Shown here: positions 16,352-23,742 of the stretch, one piece after another
How positions within the stretch are numbered: position 1 is the first letter of the stretch
Layout of the letters: every line of letters starts with the position of its first letter
From: Candidatus Poseidoniaceae archaeon
Lineage (GTDB): Archaea > Thermoplasmatota > Poseidoniia > Poseidoniales > Poseidoniaceae
DNA: 44,387 bases
NCBI GenBank assembly: GCA_938084675.1
Contig: CALKGM010000041.1
Coordinates: 1 to 44,387 of the forward strand
Direction of reading: 5' to 3'
Made by a program: the position numbers and the translations under genes
The notes under the pieces: model-generated
What the model saw: the letters and a program-made list of their open reading frames with translations, nothing else
Told to the model about the DNA's origin: nothing
The model's database searches: none

Positions 16352-16447
16352 CAGCCTAACCCAGCCGAGGGGCCTTCATCAAGGCTTGTATGGCTTGCCG
16401 TGAATGAGGTGTTGTGCAATGATTTACTGTATGCTTGACCCGTTCTT

Positions 16448-16456
16448 TTCATATAG
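16448..16456 (+). promoter_or_regulatory. TATA box of the S19e ribosomal operon
   Basis: TTCATATAG lies about 40 nt before the S19e ATG. Transcription starting ~25 nt downstream would leave a leader of about 12-15 nt that still contains the GGTG ribosome site at 16481-16484. Confidence 0.6.
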
Positions 16457-16491
16457 GGGCGGGCGGTCGCCAAGTTGCTTGGTGTTTTGTT

Positions 16492-16980
16492 ATGACGACC
16501 GTGTATGATATTCCTGCTGACATTCTAATGCCTGCTTTGGCCGATGCAATGGCTGAACAAGACGCTATTTCACCCCCTGACTGGTCTGAATACGTCAAAA
16601 CAGCAGTGGACCGAGAACGCCCACCCACTCAAGATAACTGGTGGTTCCTCCGAACTGCAGCTATTCTCCGCAAGGTTGCCCGTAACGGCCCTGTTGGTGT
16701 CACCCACCTCGCACAGGCCTTTGGTGGAAAGAAGGATAACGGCGTTATGCCCAACACCCCTGGCGTTGCTTCCCGCCACATTATTCGAACAGCGCTTCAA
16801 CAACTTGAAGAAGCTGGTCTCGTTGAGAAAGTACCGACAAAGGTCGTCGGTGGAGATGAGCCTGTTCAGCTGTACGCTGGCCGACAAATCACCCCCGCTG
16901 GTCAAAAACTAGTGGACAACATCGCCCATTCAATGCGTGCTGCAGCAGATGAGCAGTACCCTGGTCTTAACAAATATTGA
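16492..16980 (+). CDS. rps19e: Small ribosomal subunit protein eS19 (S19e)
   Basis: 162 residues from ATG 16492, with GGTG 7 nt before it. It is a full match to archaeal S19e, including YDIPADILMPALA at the start, WWFLRTAAILRKVA, GVASRHIIRTALQQLEEAGLVEK and ITPAGQKLVDNIA. It is a winged-helix protein of the 30S head, found only in archaea and eukaryotes. It heads a ribosomal cluster (PDCD5, L39e, L31e, S17e) in the order typical of euryarchaea for the first four genes. Confidence 0.97.
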   Translation: MTTVYDIPADILMPALADAMAEQDAISPPDWSEYVKTAVDRERPPTQDNWWFLRTAAILRKVARNGPVGVTHLAQAFGGKKDNGVMPNTPGVASRHIIRTALQQLEEAGLVEKVPTKVVGGDEPVQLYAGRQITPAGQKLVDNIAHSMRAAADEQYPGLNKY

Positions 16981-17003
16981 TCGGAGTGAGAGGATTGAGC
17001 GTT

Positions 17004-17363
17004 ATGGTATCGACACAGGATGATGAATTGTCCGCTATTCGTGCTCAACGGCTCAAAGCAATCCAAGAACAAGCCCAACAACAGGCAGTTTCTCAAATCG
17101 AAGCAGAGGATAAGGCCCAACAAGCCGCCCAAACTGCAGCCCAAGTTGATTCAACACTCCGTGTCGCCATGACACCCGATGCCCGTTCTCGTGTCGCTCG
17201 CATCGCCATGGTCGACCCAACCCGTGCAATGACCATCAAAACAACCGTTGTTTCAATGTACCAATCAGGTCAACTTGACCAACCTATGAGTGATGCTTCG
17301 TTGAAGCAAATGCTCGCATCCCAATCGAAGAGCCGCAATAATGCGTCCATCCGAAGAATCTGA
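17004..17363 (+). CDS. PDCD5-family DNA-binding protein
   Basis: 119 residues from ATG 17004. The N-terminal coiled-coil is rich in Gln and Ala ([19 protein letters not shown]). The family core follows, with LTPDARSR-like [17 protein letters not shown] and a late basic tail. Archaeal PDCD5 homologues are always next to S19e and L39e, as here. Their role is not settled; DNA binding and a link with translation are proposed for relatives. Confidence 0.88.
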   Translation: MVSTQDDELSAIRAQRLKAIQEQAQQQAVSQIEAEDKAQQAAQTAAQVDSTLRVAMTPDARSRVARIAMVDPTRAMTIKTTVVSMYQSGQLDQPMSDASLKQMLASQSKSRNNASIRRI

Positions 17364-17376
17364 GAAGGTGCTCGAT

Positions 17377-17532
17377 ATGTCAAAAAATAAGCCAGCAGCA
17401 AAAAAAATACGCCTCTTGAAGGCAGGAAAACAGAACCGACGTGTCCCAGTGTGGGTCATGCTAAAGACCGACCGAAATACGGTATCGCACGCTAAGCGAC
17501 ACCACTGGAGACGAAGCAAACTCCAACGATGA
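17377..17532 (+). CDS. rpl39e: Large ribosomal subunit protein eL39 (L39e)
   Basis: A 51-residue basic protein with the L39e pattern [18 protein letters not shown] and [11 protein letters not shown]. It is the typical length for archaeal L39e, which lines the peptide exit tunnel. I start at [10 protein letters not shown] (17377), preceded by GGTG; the longer ORF start lies inside the preceding gene's end. Confidence 0.95.
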   Translation: MSKNKPAAKKIRLLKAGKQNRRVPVWVMLKTDRNTVSHAKRHHWRRSKLQR

Positions 17533-17542
17533 GGTGATTATT

Positions 17543-17818
17543 ATGGCAAGACCTAACGAATCCGAACTTATCGTTCCCTTGAGGAACGCATGGAACATCA
17601 CTCGCTACAAGCGTGCTCCCCGAGCAATGCAAATCATCCGCGAGCAAGTCATCCGTCATCTCAAGGTGACCGAAGAAGAAGAACTCTACATTGACCCTGA
17701 AGTCAATGAACACATCTGGAAGCGAGGAATTGAAAACCCTCCACGTAAGATCCGACTTCTCGTGACACGTCACGATGAACCAGGCATCCCAGTCGAAGTC
17801 AAACTAATGAAGGAGTGA
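17543..17818 (+). CDS. rpl31e: Large ribosomal subunit protein eL31 (L31e)
   Basis: 91 residues, with the L31e core VPLRNAWNITRYKRAPRAM and the basic helix that follows (IIREQVIRHLKV). Archaeal L31e sits near the tunnel exit. ATG 17543 is preceded by GAGGTGA 5 nt upstream, so I prefer it to the GTG three codons earlier. It follows L39e by 10 nt. Confidence 0.95.
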   Translation: MARPNESELIVPLRNAWNITRYKRAPRAMQIIREQVIRHLKVTEEEELYIDPEVNEHIWKRGIENPPRKIRLLVTRHDEPGIPVEVKLMKE

Positions 17819-17823
17819 TCACA

Positions 17824-18015
17824 ATGGGAAATATTCGACCAAGTTTCATCAAAATCCGAGCAATCCGTCTGTGTGAAGAACACGGCGAGAAATTCACTAA
17901 CGACTTTGACCACAACAAAATAATTGTTTCACAATTGACCGATGTTGAGTCAAAGAAACTTCGCAACTGGATTGCGGGGTACGTGACCCGATACCGTCAA
18001 CGCCGTACCGATTGA
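17824..18015 (+). CDS. rps17e: Small ribosomal subunit protein eS17 (S17e)
   Basis: 63 residues that match archaeal S17e throughout: MGNIRPSFIK, then EKFTNDFDHNK and SKKLRNWIAGYVTRYRQR. The start at 17824 follows GGAGTGA by about 5 nt. In many euryarchaea L31e is followed by aIF6 and LX; here S17e takes that place, an arrangement I would call uncommon. Confidence 0.93.
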   Translation: MGNIRPSFIKIRAIRLCEEHGEKFTNDFDHNKIIVSQLTDVESKKLRNWIAGYVTRYRQRRTD

Positions 18016-18022
18016 GGCGGTG

Positions 18023-18253
18023 ATGTGCTTGCCGGTCCGAGTCAAATGGGACCGAATGCCTGTCAGTGTTCACAGCGATGACCGCGAAGAGCTTGAATCG
18101 TTGATTCATTACCTGAAGCATCAACATAACCTCCGTAAGCGTTCCTTAGTCATGGATGATAGGGAAGACGGAGGGTATCTTTTCTTCCTTTACCAAATTT
18201 GTGACCCTCGTTGGATTTCGAGTTATTTTGAATCAAAAAATGGTAGTGATTGA
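18023..18253 (+). CDS. Small hypothetical protein between S17e and TrmJ
   Basis: A 76-residue ORF that I do not recognise. It is hydrophilic, with an acidic segment (SDDREELESLIHYLKHQ) and a final aromatic stretch (LFFLYQICDPRWISSYF). ATG 18023 has GAGG 5 nt upstream, and the gene fills the space between S17e and the methyltransferase, which it overlaps slightly at the end. Its position suggests a translation-related role, but nothing in the sequence proves it. Confidence 0.5.
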   Translation: MCLPVRVKWDRMPVSVHSDDREELESLIHYLKHQHNLRKRSLVMDDREDGGYLFFLYQICDPRWISSYFESKNGSD

Positions 18254-19079
18254 AGTGGGCGAGCGAATGGACATACCGCTTCCTCAAGGGACATTCTCGT
18301 TATCTGTCGTTTTGGTAGGCGTTAGTCATCCGGGAAATCTCGGTGCAATTTGTAGAACCATGCTCAATTATGGATTTGAGGATTTACGCCTCGTCAATCC
18401 CAAATGTGACAAGGATGACGGTGAAACGAGAGCCAGAGCTAAGCATTCCAAACGAGTATTAGAACAAGCAACAATTCATTCTGAACTAACTGATGCCACC
18501 CAGGATTGTTCATTGATTCTCGGCACATCTGGAAAACGAGAAATTGGGTCTAAAACTCTCTTTCGTCACTTCATGTATCCGTGGGAAATGGTTGAGAGGT
18601 TAGAAGGAACAAACATGAGAGTAGCACTTGTATTTGGGGAAGAAGGAAAAGGATTGTCTACCGAGGATTTAGCTGCTTGCGACGCCTTCGTGACGTTACC
18701 TACCTGGGAAGGATATCCGATCGCTAATCTCAGTCATGCTGTTAACGCCCTTCTCTATGAAGTACAACGCCATCGGGTGAAAACCACTCAAGGCGTTGAT
18801 GAGGGTCTGCCAGATATCGTTCCTCTTGAGCGCTATATTTCACCCGCATTAAGGAGCACTCTCGTTGAATCCATTGAACAGTTTGCAAATGAGTTGCCGG
18901 GTAAAGAAGAACGAATTGATTCGGTGAATCAGACGCTCAAGAGGACATTGCTACGTAGCACACCTACAGAAGATGAGGCAACGAGGATCATTGGTGGCTT
19001 GGTCGATGGAGCAACTGCTCTGCAATATGTCAATGACAAACCGGAATGGCTCAATAAACGAAGACGCAAAATTGAGTAG
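18240..19079 (+). CDS. trmJ: tRNA 2'-O-methyltransferase TrmJ (SPOUT superfamily)
   Basis: About 279 residues, SPOUT fold. Motif 1 is VGVSHPGNLGAICRTMLNYG near residue 25. The knot region is ALVFGEEGKGLSTEDLA near 130, followed by the SAM-binding LPTWEGYPIANLSHAVNALL. This is the TrmH group 1 / TrmJ family, which methylates the ribose at position 32 of tRNA in archaea and bacteria. Start 18240 overlaps the previous gene by 14 nt; ATG 18267 is an alternative. It converges with queD, and the two stops abut at 19079/19080. Confidence 0.9.
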   Translation: MVVIEVGERMDIPLPQGTFSLSVVLVGVSHPGNLGAICRTMLNYGFEDLRLVNPKCDKDDGETRARAKHSKRVLEQATIHSELTDATQDCSLILGTSGKREIGSKTLFRHFMYPWEMVERLEGTNMRVALVFGEEGKGLSTEDLAACDAFVTLPTWEGYPIANLSHAVNALLYEVQRHRVKTTQGVDEGLPDIVPLERYISPALRSTLVESIEQFANELPGKEERIDSVNQTLKRTLLRSTPTEDEATRIIGGLVDGATALQYVNDKPEWLNKRRRKIE

Positions 19080-19529
19080 TCAAACACGCCACGAAGCAAT
19101 ACTTTTGGGTGTCTCTCGACAATGCATAGCCACTAAACGTAACTGATTCCCATAGGTCGATTTGATATGGGGTTCAAGGGTTTCAAATGCCCACCTGGCT
19201 AAATTCTCGGCAGTTGGAATAAATGGGACTACAACCGTTCGATGGTCATCTCCCATGAGTTCACATGCTGCCTTCGCAGTTTCATCACCCTCATATACAA
19301 CAAAAGCATGGTCGATGACATCATGAATATGAACCGTTAGTAGATGGCTAATGTCTGAAAAATCCATCAGCATTCCTTCATCAGACACACCTTGCTGTGT
19401 AACAACATCTCCTTCAATTTCCGCTTCAAAACGATATCTATGACCATGCATATGCTTGCATTTAGATTTATGATTTGGGACTCTATGTCCGGTATCAGTC
19501 TCAATATATCTCCGAATGGTTGTTGTCAT
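19080..19529 (-). CDS. queD: 6-carboxy-5,6,7,8-tetrahydropterin synthase QueD
   Basis: 149 residues of the PTPS fold. The zinc ligands are H15 in TGHR and H28 and H30 in CKHMHGHRY, with catalytic Cys24. It makes 6-carboxy-tetrahydropterin from dihydroneopterin triphosphate, the second step towards preQ0. The ATG overlaps the queC-msrB stop as ATGA (19526-19529), so translation is probably coupled. It closes the operon folE-queE-queC/msrB-queD. Confidence 0.93.
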   Translation of the reverse strand: MTTTIRRYIETDTGHRVPNHKSKCKHMHGHRYRFEAEIEGDVVTQQGVSDEGMLMDFSDISHLLTVHIHDVIDHAFVVYEGDETAKAACELMGDDHRTVVVPFIPTAENLARWAFETLEPHIKSTYGNQLRLVAMHCRETPKSIASWRV

Positions 19530-20686
19530 TGGTCTTCCTCCTCGTCAAATTTCAAAGAAGCCGAATTGATGCAGTAGCGCTCTCCTCCGTACTGTTTTGG
19601 TCCGTCTGGGAAAACATGACCGAGGTGAGCATCGCATTCATCACAACGTACCTCTATTCTGAGCATTCCATGGGTCCGGTCTTCAATTCTAAGGATTCCG
19701 GCGTCATGGTGTTCGGTATGGAATGAAGGCCATCCACAACCAGAATCAAACTTCATAGTCGATGTGAACAGTAATTTGTTACAGCAAATGCATAAATAAT
19801 CACCTGCTCTTTTTTCGTCATAGTATTCTCCGGTAAACGCCCGTTCGGTACCCGACTCACGTGTTACATGGAATTGTATTGGAGTGAGGCGTTCTTTGTA
19901 CTCAGCTTCTTTATGAATCCGTTCGGTGGCAAGGGCTGCTTGAAGAACAACCCCCCAACTGTCAACGTAGTCAATTGGGTCCTCACGGCCGATGGAATGA
20001 AAGGCCAATATTCGTTCAACGTCAGAACCTGTTTTACCACTACTCCTTCCGTCTGAATCAGGAGAATATGAGGTAATCGTACGAGAAAACACCTCTTCAA
20101 AATTTAAGTTCAAGTTCCCAATAGCGGATTCAGCATCCTTGAGAATTCCAGCCTTGTCCGATTCAAGATACGGTAGATAGAAGCTAACCGAGTCACTCCC
20201 CCAGTTCCCAATCGCAAATGCGTGATCTAATGCATTGTAAAATTCCGGCCTACAATCTGGGTAAATGGCATGGTCTCCGCTATGCACTCCAAGGGCAACA
20301 ACGGAACTACTACCGGTCTTTTCGCTCAGGGAAAGGGCAGTTCCATAGAGAAGAGAAGCAAATATTGCATTACGATTTGGGACAACAGTGGCTTTCATGG
20401 ACTCTTCTTCATAATGGCCTTCTGGAACATCTCCTCCGTTGACGAGTAAGTCACTTTCAAACAGACTAAAAGCGCTTTTCAGGTCAACGAACTTGTGTTC
20501 AATCTCATATTCGTGCTGACTTAGATATTCAACGAGGGATTTGGCTCGCTCTAATTCAACATGATGCTTCTGACCGTAATCAAACGAAAGACAAGTTACA
20601 TTGTAACCTTGGTGCAAAAGATGAAGCAAGAGGGATGAAGAATCCATACCTCCGCTTAGGGCCATTACTGCATTCTTTTTACGCAT
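19526..20686 (-). CDS. queC: QueC-MsrB fusion: 7-cyano-7-deazaguanine synthase joined to peptide methionine sulfoxide reductase B
   Basis: A single 386-residue frame with no frameshift. Residues ~5-245 are QueC: PP-loop SGGMDS (11-16), DYGQKH (36-41), [17 protein letters not shown] and [15 protein letters not shown]. Residues ~262-386 are Msr[21 protein letters not shown], zinc cysteines C299/C302 and C348/C351, SGCGWPSF with C317, and the catalytic RYCINSASL (C372). QueC turns CDG into preQ0 with ATP and ammonia; MsrB reduces methionine-R-sulfoxide. Family QueC has four zinc cysteines in a CX7CX2CX2C site. Here the positions are Ser208, Ser216, Thr219 and Asp222. The ATG has an exact GGTGA-4 nt site. 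Whether the QueC half is active is an open question, but its operon is otherwise complete. Confidence 0.93.
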   Translation of the reverse strand: MRKKNAVMALSGGMDSSSLLLHLLHQGYNVTCLSFDYGQKHHVELERAKSLVEYLSQHEYEIEHKFVDLKSAFSLFESDLLVNGGDVPEGHYEEESMKATVVPNRNAIFASLLYGTALSLSEKTGSSSVVALGVHSGDHAIYPDCRPEFYNALDHAFAIGNWGSDSVSFYLPYLESDKAGILKDAESAIGNLNLNFEEVFSRTITSYSPDSDGRSSGKTGSDVERILAFHSIGREDPIDYVDSWGVVLQAALATERIHKEAEYKERLTPIQFHVTRESGTERAFTGEYYDEKRAGDYLCICCNKLLFTSTMKFDSGCGWPSFHTEHHDAGILRIEDRTHGMLRIEVRCDECDAHLGHVFPDGPKQYGGERYCINSASLKFDEEEDQ

Positions 20687-20694
20687 CTAATCAC

Positions 20695-21354
20695 CTACAA
20701 TATGCCCATCCATTTGTGTGTTTGAAGGGAAAGCCTCCACTCAGGATGATCTTTGACAACTTGTTCTGTATGTGCGAAATTCTTACCGTTCCATTCAACA
20801 CTTTCAGACTCATGGTAACAAGGCTGCAAGAAATGGTGATTAAACCCTGTTTTGATTTCTTCATACATTTCCAAGGGCTGACCCACATATACGCATTTTA
20901 GTTCATCACCCGTTCGCTGTCGAAGTACTGAATTTGGATACAGTTGATCTTTTGGAGAAATACATACCCAGTCCAACAACCCTTCGGGAATTTCAATTGT
21001 GCCATTCGACTCTACTGACAAGTGATATCCCCTTGCCTTTAGTAATCGGTTTAGGGGCCAAAGATCGTTGAGCATCGGTTCTCCACCTGTGAATATGATG
21101 TTTTTAGTTGGATATTTGAGGACTTCACTTATGATGTCAAGAGCAGTCATTTCTGTAAATTCATCGAAATTCGTATCACACCACTCACATCGCAAGTTAC
21201 AAAGGCCAAAGCGAATGAAGACATGCGGAATTCCTGCGCGAAATCCCTCTCCTTGAACCGAATGAAATATTTCCACTATATTGTAATGGGTTGCAAGATC
21301 ACTAGGATTATCGACAACTTTAGTGCCTGCGATGCCGCAATTATTCGTATCCAT
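20695..21354 (-). CDS. queE: 7-carboxy-7-deazaguanine synthase QueE (radical SAM)
   Basis: 219 residues from ATG 21354, with GAGTGA 5-6 nt upstream. It has the radical SAM cluster CNLRCEWCDT and the family lead-in FHSVQGEGFRAGIPHVFIRF. The motif FTGGEPML and the late QPCYHES also fit. QueE rearranges 6-carboxytetrahydropterin to 7-carboxy-7-deazaguanine using SAM, Mg and a 4Fe-4S cluster. The folE stop lies a few nt upstream, and queC-msrB follows 8 nt downstream, so the genes are one operon. Confidence 0.93.
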   Translation of the reverse strand: MDTNNCGIAGTKVVDNPSDLATHYNIVEIFHSVQGEGFRAGIPHVFIRFGLCNLRCEWCDTNFDEFTEMTALDIISEVLKYPTKNIIFTGGEPMLNDLWPLNRLLKARGYHLSVESNGTIEIPEGLLDWVCISPKDQLYPNSVLRQRTGDELKCVYVGQPLEMYEEIKTGFNHHFLQPCYHESESVEWNGKNFAHTEQVVKDHPEWRLSLQTHKWMGIL

Positions 21355-21363
21355 TGATATCAC

Positions 21364-21939
21364 TCACAATGGTGGTTGTTGAATGAGTTTCATGAGTTCA
21401 TTCCTTGCTTCACTACGCTCAAAAAATACCCCGTTCATGGCGGATGTTGTCATGATTGCTTGTTGCTTAGCGACACCTCTGCATTGCATACATCCGTGGG
21501 CCGCCTCAAGAATTACGGCAGAACCTAGGGGTTTTAATTCACGTTCCAGGTCATCAGCAATTCCTTTCGTAATGCGTTCTTGGTTCTGGAGTCGTCGCGC
21601 ATGGAGTTCAAGAATACGAGCGAGTTTACTAATCCCAACAATTCGTTCTACGGGTATGTACGCAATGTGAGCCCTTCCATTGAAGGGCTGCAGATGATGC
21701 TCGCATGTTGATGTAAACTCGATATTTCTCAACAGAACAATTCCATCGTAACCCTCAGCATTAAACGTTGCATCTAGGAGTTCTCCAGCGTCCATCTTGT
21801 ATCCCGCAAAAATTTCATCCCAAGATTCAACTACCCTCTTCGGGGTATTTTTCAACCCCTCTCGGTCGCTGTTCTCTTCTCCCTCAATATAGGACAGTAG
21901 AGTCCTAACTGCATTCATGGCTTCATCTTTTGTCGTCAT
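21364..21939 (-). CDS. folE: GTP cyclohydrolase I (FolE type)
   Basis: 191 residues of type I GTP cyclohydrolase. The zinc site is CEHHLQPF with the later CMQCRG, and the core VGISKLARILELHARRLQNQER is intact. It converts GTP to dihydroneopterin triphosphate, the first step of preQ0 and pterin synthesis. Many archaea use MptA (FolE2) instead, so a bacterial-type FolE in this operon may have been acquired with the que genes. It begins 9 nt after the RHH gene. Confidence 0.95.
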   Translation of the reverse strand: MTTKDEAMNAVRTLLSYIEGEENSDREGLKNTPKRVVESWDEIFAGYKMDAGELLDATFNAEGYDGIVLLRNIEFTSTCEHHLQPFNGRAHIAYIPVERIVGISKLARILELHARRLQNQERITKGIADDLERELKPLGSAVILEAAHGCMQCRGVAKQQAIMTTSAMNGVFFERSEARNELMKLIQQPPL

Positions 21940-21948
21940 GGTATCATC

Positions 21949-22110
21949 TCATCTTCCCTGTCGCCGGTCAATTTCATCCAACTGGTCAAGCAATTTACGG
22001 CATGCTGAACGAACTGCATCTGCAAGACTTACAAACTTCTTGTCTTCGCCAATGTGATGTTTCAAATCCTCTACCAATTCTTTGGGCATGTCAAGCGATA
22101 TCTTAGGCAC
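21949..22110 (-). CDS. Ribbon-helix-helix (CopG/Arc-type) regulator heading the preQ0 operon
   Basis: A 53-residue ORF with GTG start at 22110. The strand KISLDMP, helix A (KELVEDLKHHIG), turn, and helix B (SLADAVRSACRKLLDQ) are the layout of RHH transcription factors. An in-frame stop lies 7 codons upstream, and no ribosome site is seen. A TATA box 25 nt before the GTG implies a leaderless mRNA. Only 9 nt separate it from folE, so it is the first gene of the operon. It probably regulates its own promoter, where repeated AGTATT half-sites occur. Confidence 0.75.
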   Translation of the reverse strand: MPKISLDMPKELVEDLKHHIGEDKKFVSLADAVRSACRKLLDQLDEIDRRQGR

Positions 22111-22132
22111 AATTTGATGGGGGCGACTTTAC

Positions 22133-22138
22133 GCTATA
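22133..22138 (-). promoter_or_regulatory. TATA box of the RHH-folE-queE-queC/msrB-queD operon
   Basis: The minus strand reads TTATAG, with centre about 25 nt from the GTG at 22110. This distance matches the usual TATA-to-start spacing in archaea and supports a leaderless first gene. Confidence 0.6.
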
Positions 22139-22169
22139 AGTATTCTCCGAGTATTCCTGGGGTAATACT
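22139..22169. promoter_or_regulatory. AGTATT half-site cluster (candidate RHH operator)
   Basis: AGTATT occurs at 22139-22144 and again at 22150-22155, 11 nt apart (one helical turn). Its inverse AATACT lies at 22164-22169, making a palindrome AGTATT-N8-AATACT. The cluster sits directly upstream of the preQ0-operon TATA box and between two divergent promoters. RHH proteins commonly bind such tandem or inverted half-sites, but no binding data exist here. Confidence 0.4.
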
Positions 22170-22173
22170 GCGG

Positions 22174-22182
22174 TCATATATT
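22174..22182 (+). promoter_or_regulatory. TATA-like box of the aminotransferase gene
   Basis: TCATATATT lies on the plus strand about 65 nt before the ATG at 22243. A start about 26 nt downstream would give a leader near 40 nt. No classical ribosome site is evident, so the call is tentative. Confidence 0.4.
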
Positions 22183-22242
22183 GGGTTTAAACAAAGAATA
22201 TGGGTGCGAATGTTCAAAGAAGGGCTTGGCTGACAGAGAATC

Positions 22243-23742
22243 ATGGAAGCCGTGATAACACCAAATCCGATCAAACTTCTTCATGAGATGCGCAGCAAGG
22301 TTGGTGAAGCAACTACTACAGGACTGAATGATTCTGAACTCTCATTTTTCCTCGAACGTGACACCAAACTTGCTCAAGCCATTGAAGATGCACATGCGGC
22401 CCTACACGGTATCGAACGAGAATTTGGTTCAGACTACATTGCAAGGGCAGAACTTGATTTGATTACAGACCTTCAAAGCGGCTTCGTGAATTTTTACAAT
22501 CCCGCAACTGTGAATCCTTATGTTGCCTTGTCTGCCCGCGGCCCTTGGATTGTGACATCACATGGAGCGGTTGTACACGATAACGGTGGTTATGGAATGC
22601 TTGGAAGTGGCCATGGACCAAGTGAGATAATTGATGCTATGTCTGACAACTGGGTCATGGCAAATGTGATGACTCCTTCCTTTTCTCAAAAGCGACTTGA
22701 ACAGAGACTCCGGACTGAACTTGGCCATACTCGCGGACATTGCCCGTTTGACAAGTTCATCTGCATGAACAGCGGGTCTGAGTCGGTGACAGTAAGTTTG
22801 CGAATTGCCGACGTCAATGCAATGCTCATGACAGGAAAGGGTGGTAAGCATGAAGGAGCGACCATCAAGATGTTAGCCATTGAACAGGGATTCCACGGGC
22901 GTACAGATCGTCCTGCACAGATTTCCCATTCATGCAAAGGAAAGTACGATCAATATCTTGCCAGTTTCCAAGATAGAGACAATCTAATTTTAACACCGGC
23001 CAACGACATTCCATCACTGCAGGCCGTATTTGCCCAAGCAGAAGCAGACAATGTATTCATTGAGTTGATGGCTATTGAGCCCGTGCAAGGTGAAGGTAAC
23101 CCTGGACAATGTGTCGACCGTGACTTTTACGATGCAGCAAGAAAACTTACGCTTGAACATGGATCGATGCTCCTCGTGGATTCTATACAAGCAGGAATCC
23201 GAGGACAAGGTACACTATCCGTAGTGGACTATCGTGGCTTCCAAGATTGCGAAGCACCCGATTTGGAAACTTGGTCCAAAGCAATGAATGCTGGCCAGTA
23301 CCCTCTTTCAGTTCTTGGAATGAATAAACGAGCTGCAGACCTTTACCGAACTGGAATTTATGGAAATACAATGACTACAAATCCACGGGCACTTGAAACT
23401 GCAGTCGCCGTTCTTGACAACATCACTCCTGAATTGCGTGAAAATATCTGCAACCGTGGAATTGAATTTGTTGAAAAGTTCACGCTTCTTCAGAAGGAAT
23501 TCCCAGAAGTCATCACAAAGGTCCAAGGAACTGGATTGCTGTGCAGTGCTGAACTTGAACCCAGTAAGTTCCCGGTTGTTGGGATAGATGCTGTGGAGCC
23601 TTGGTGCAGGAAACGAGGCCTCGGCGTGATTCACGGTGGAGAAAATGCACTCCGCTTCACACCGCACTTCGCCATTACTACGGAAGAAGTGGATCTTATC
23701 GTTAAGATCGTGCGTGAATCACTTATCGCCTTTGGCGCTTAA
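22243..23742 (+). CDS. Class III PLP-dependent aminotransferase
   Basis: 499 residues of class III aminotransferase fold (acetylornithine / 4-aminobutyrate / lysine transaminase group). An N-terminal extension of about 95 residues precedes the family pattern at ARGPWIVTSHGAVVHDNGGYG. NSGSESV binds the phosphate, LLVDSIQAGIRGQG carries the PLP-contacting Asp, and ETWSKAMNAGQYPLSV has the PLP lysine. The first step transfers an amino group to an oxo acid, but the substrate cannot be told. It stands alone, divergent from the preQ0 operon, and its end overlaps the ABC permease by 4 nt. Confidence 0.85.
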   Translation: MEAVITPNPIKLLHEMRSKVGEATTTGLNDSELSFFLERDTKLAQAIEDAHAALHGIEREFGSDYIARAELDLITDLQSGFVNFYNPATVNPYVALSARGPWIVTSHGAVVHDNGGYGMLGSGHGPSEIIDAMSDNWVMANVMTPSFSQKRLEQRLRTELGHTRGHCPFDKFICMNSGSESVTVSLRIADVNAMLMTGKGGKHEGATIKMLAIEQGFHGRTDRPAQISHSCKGKYDQYLASFQDRDNLILTPANDIPSLQAVFAQAEADNVFIELMAIEPVQGEGNPGQCVDRDFYDAARKLTLEHGSMLLVDSIQAGIRGQGTLSVVDYRGFQDCEAPDLETWSKAMNAGQYPLSVLGMNKRAADLYRTGIYGNTMTTNPRALETAVAVLDNITPELRENICNRGIEFVEKFTLLQKEFPEVITKVQGTGLLCSAELEPSKFPVVGIDAVEPWCRKRGLGVIHGGENALRFTPHFAITTEEVDLIVKIVRESLIAFGA

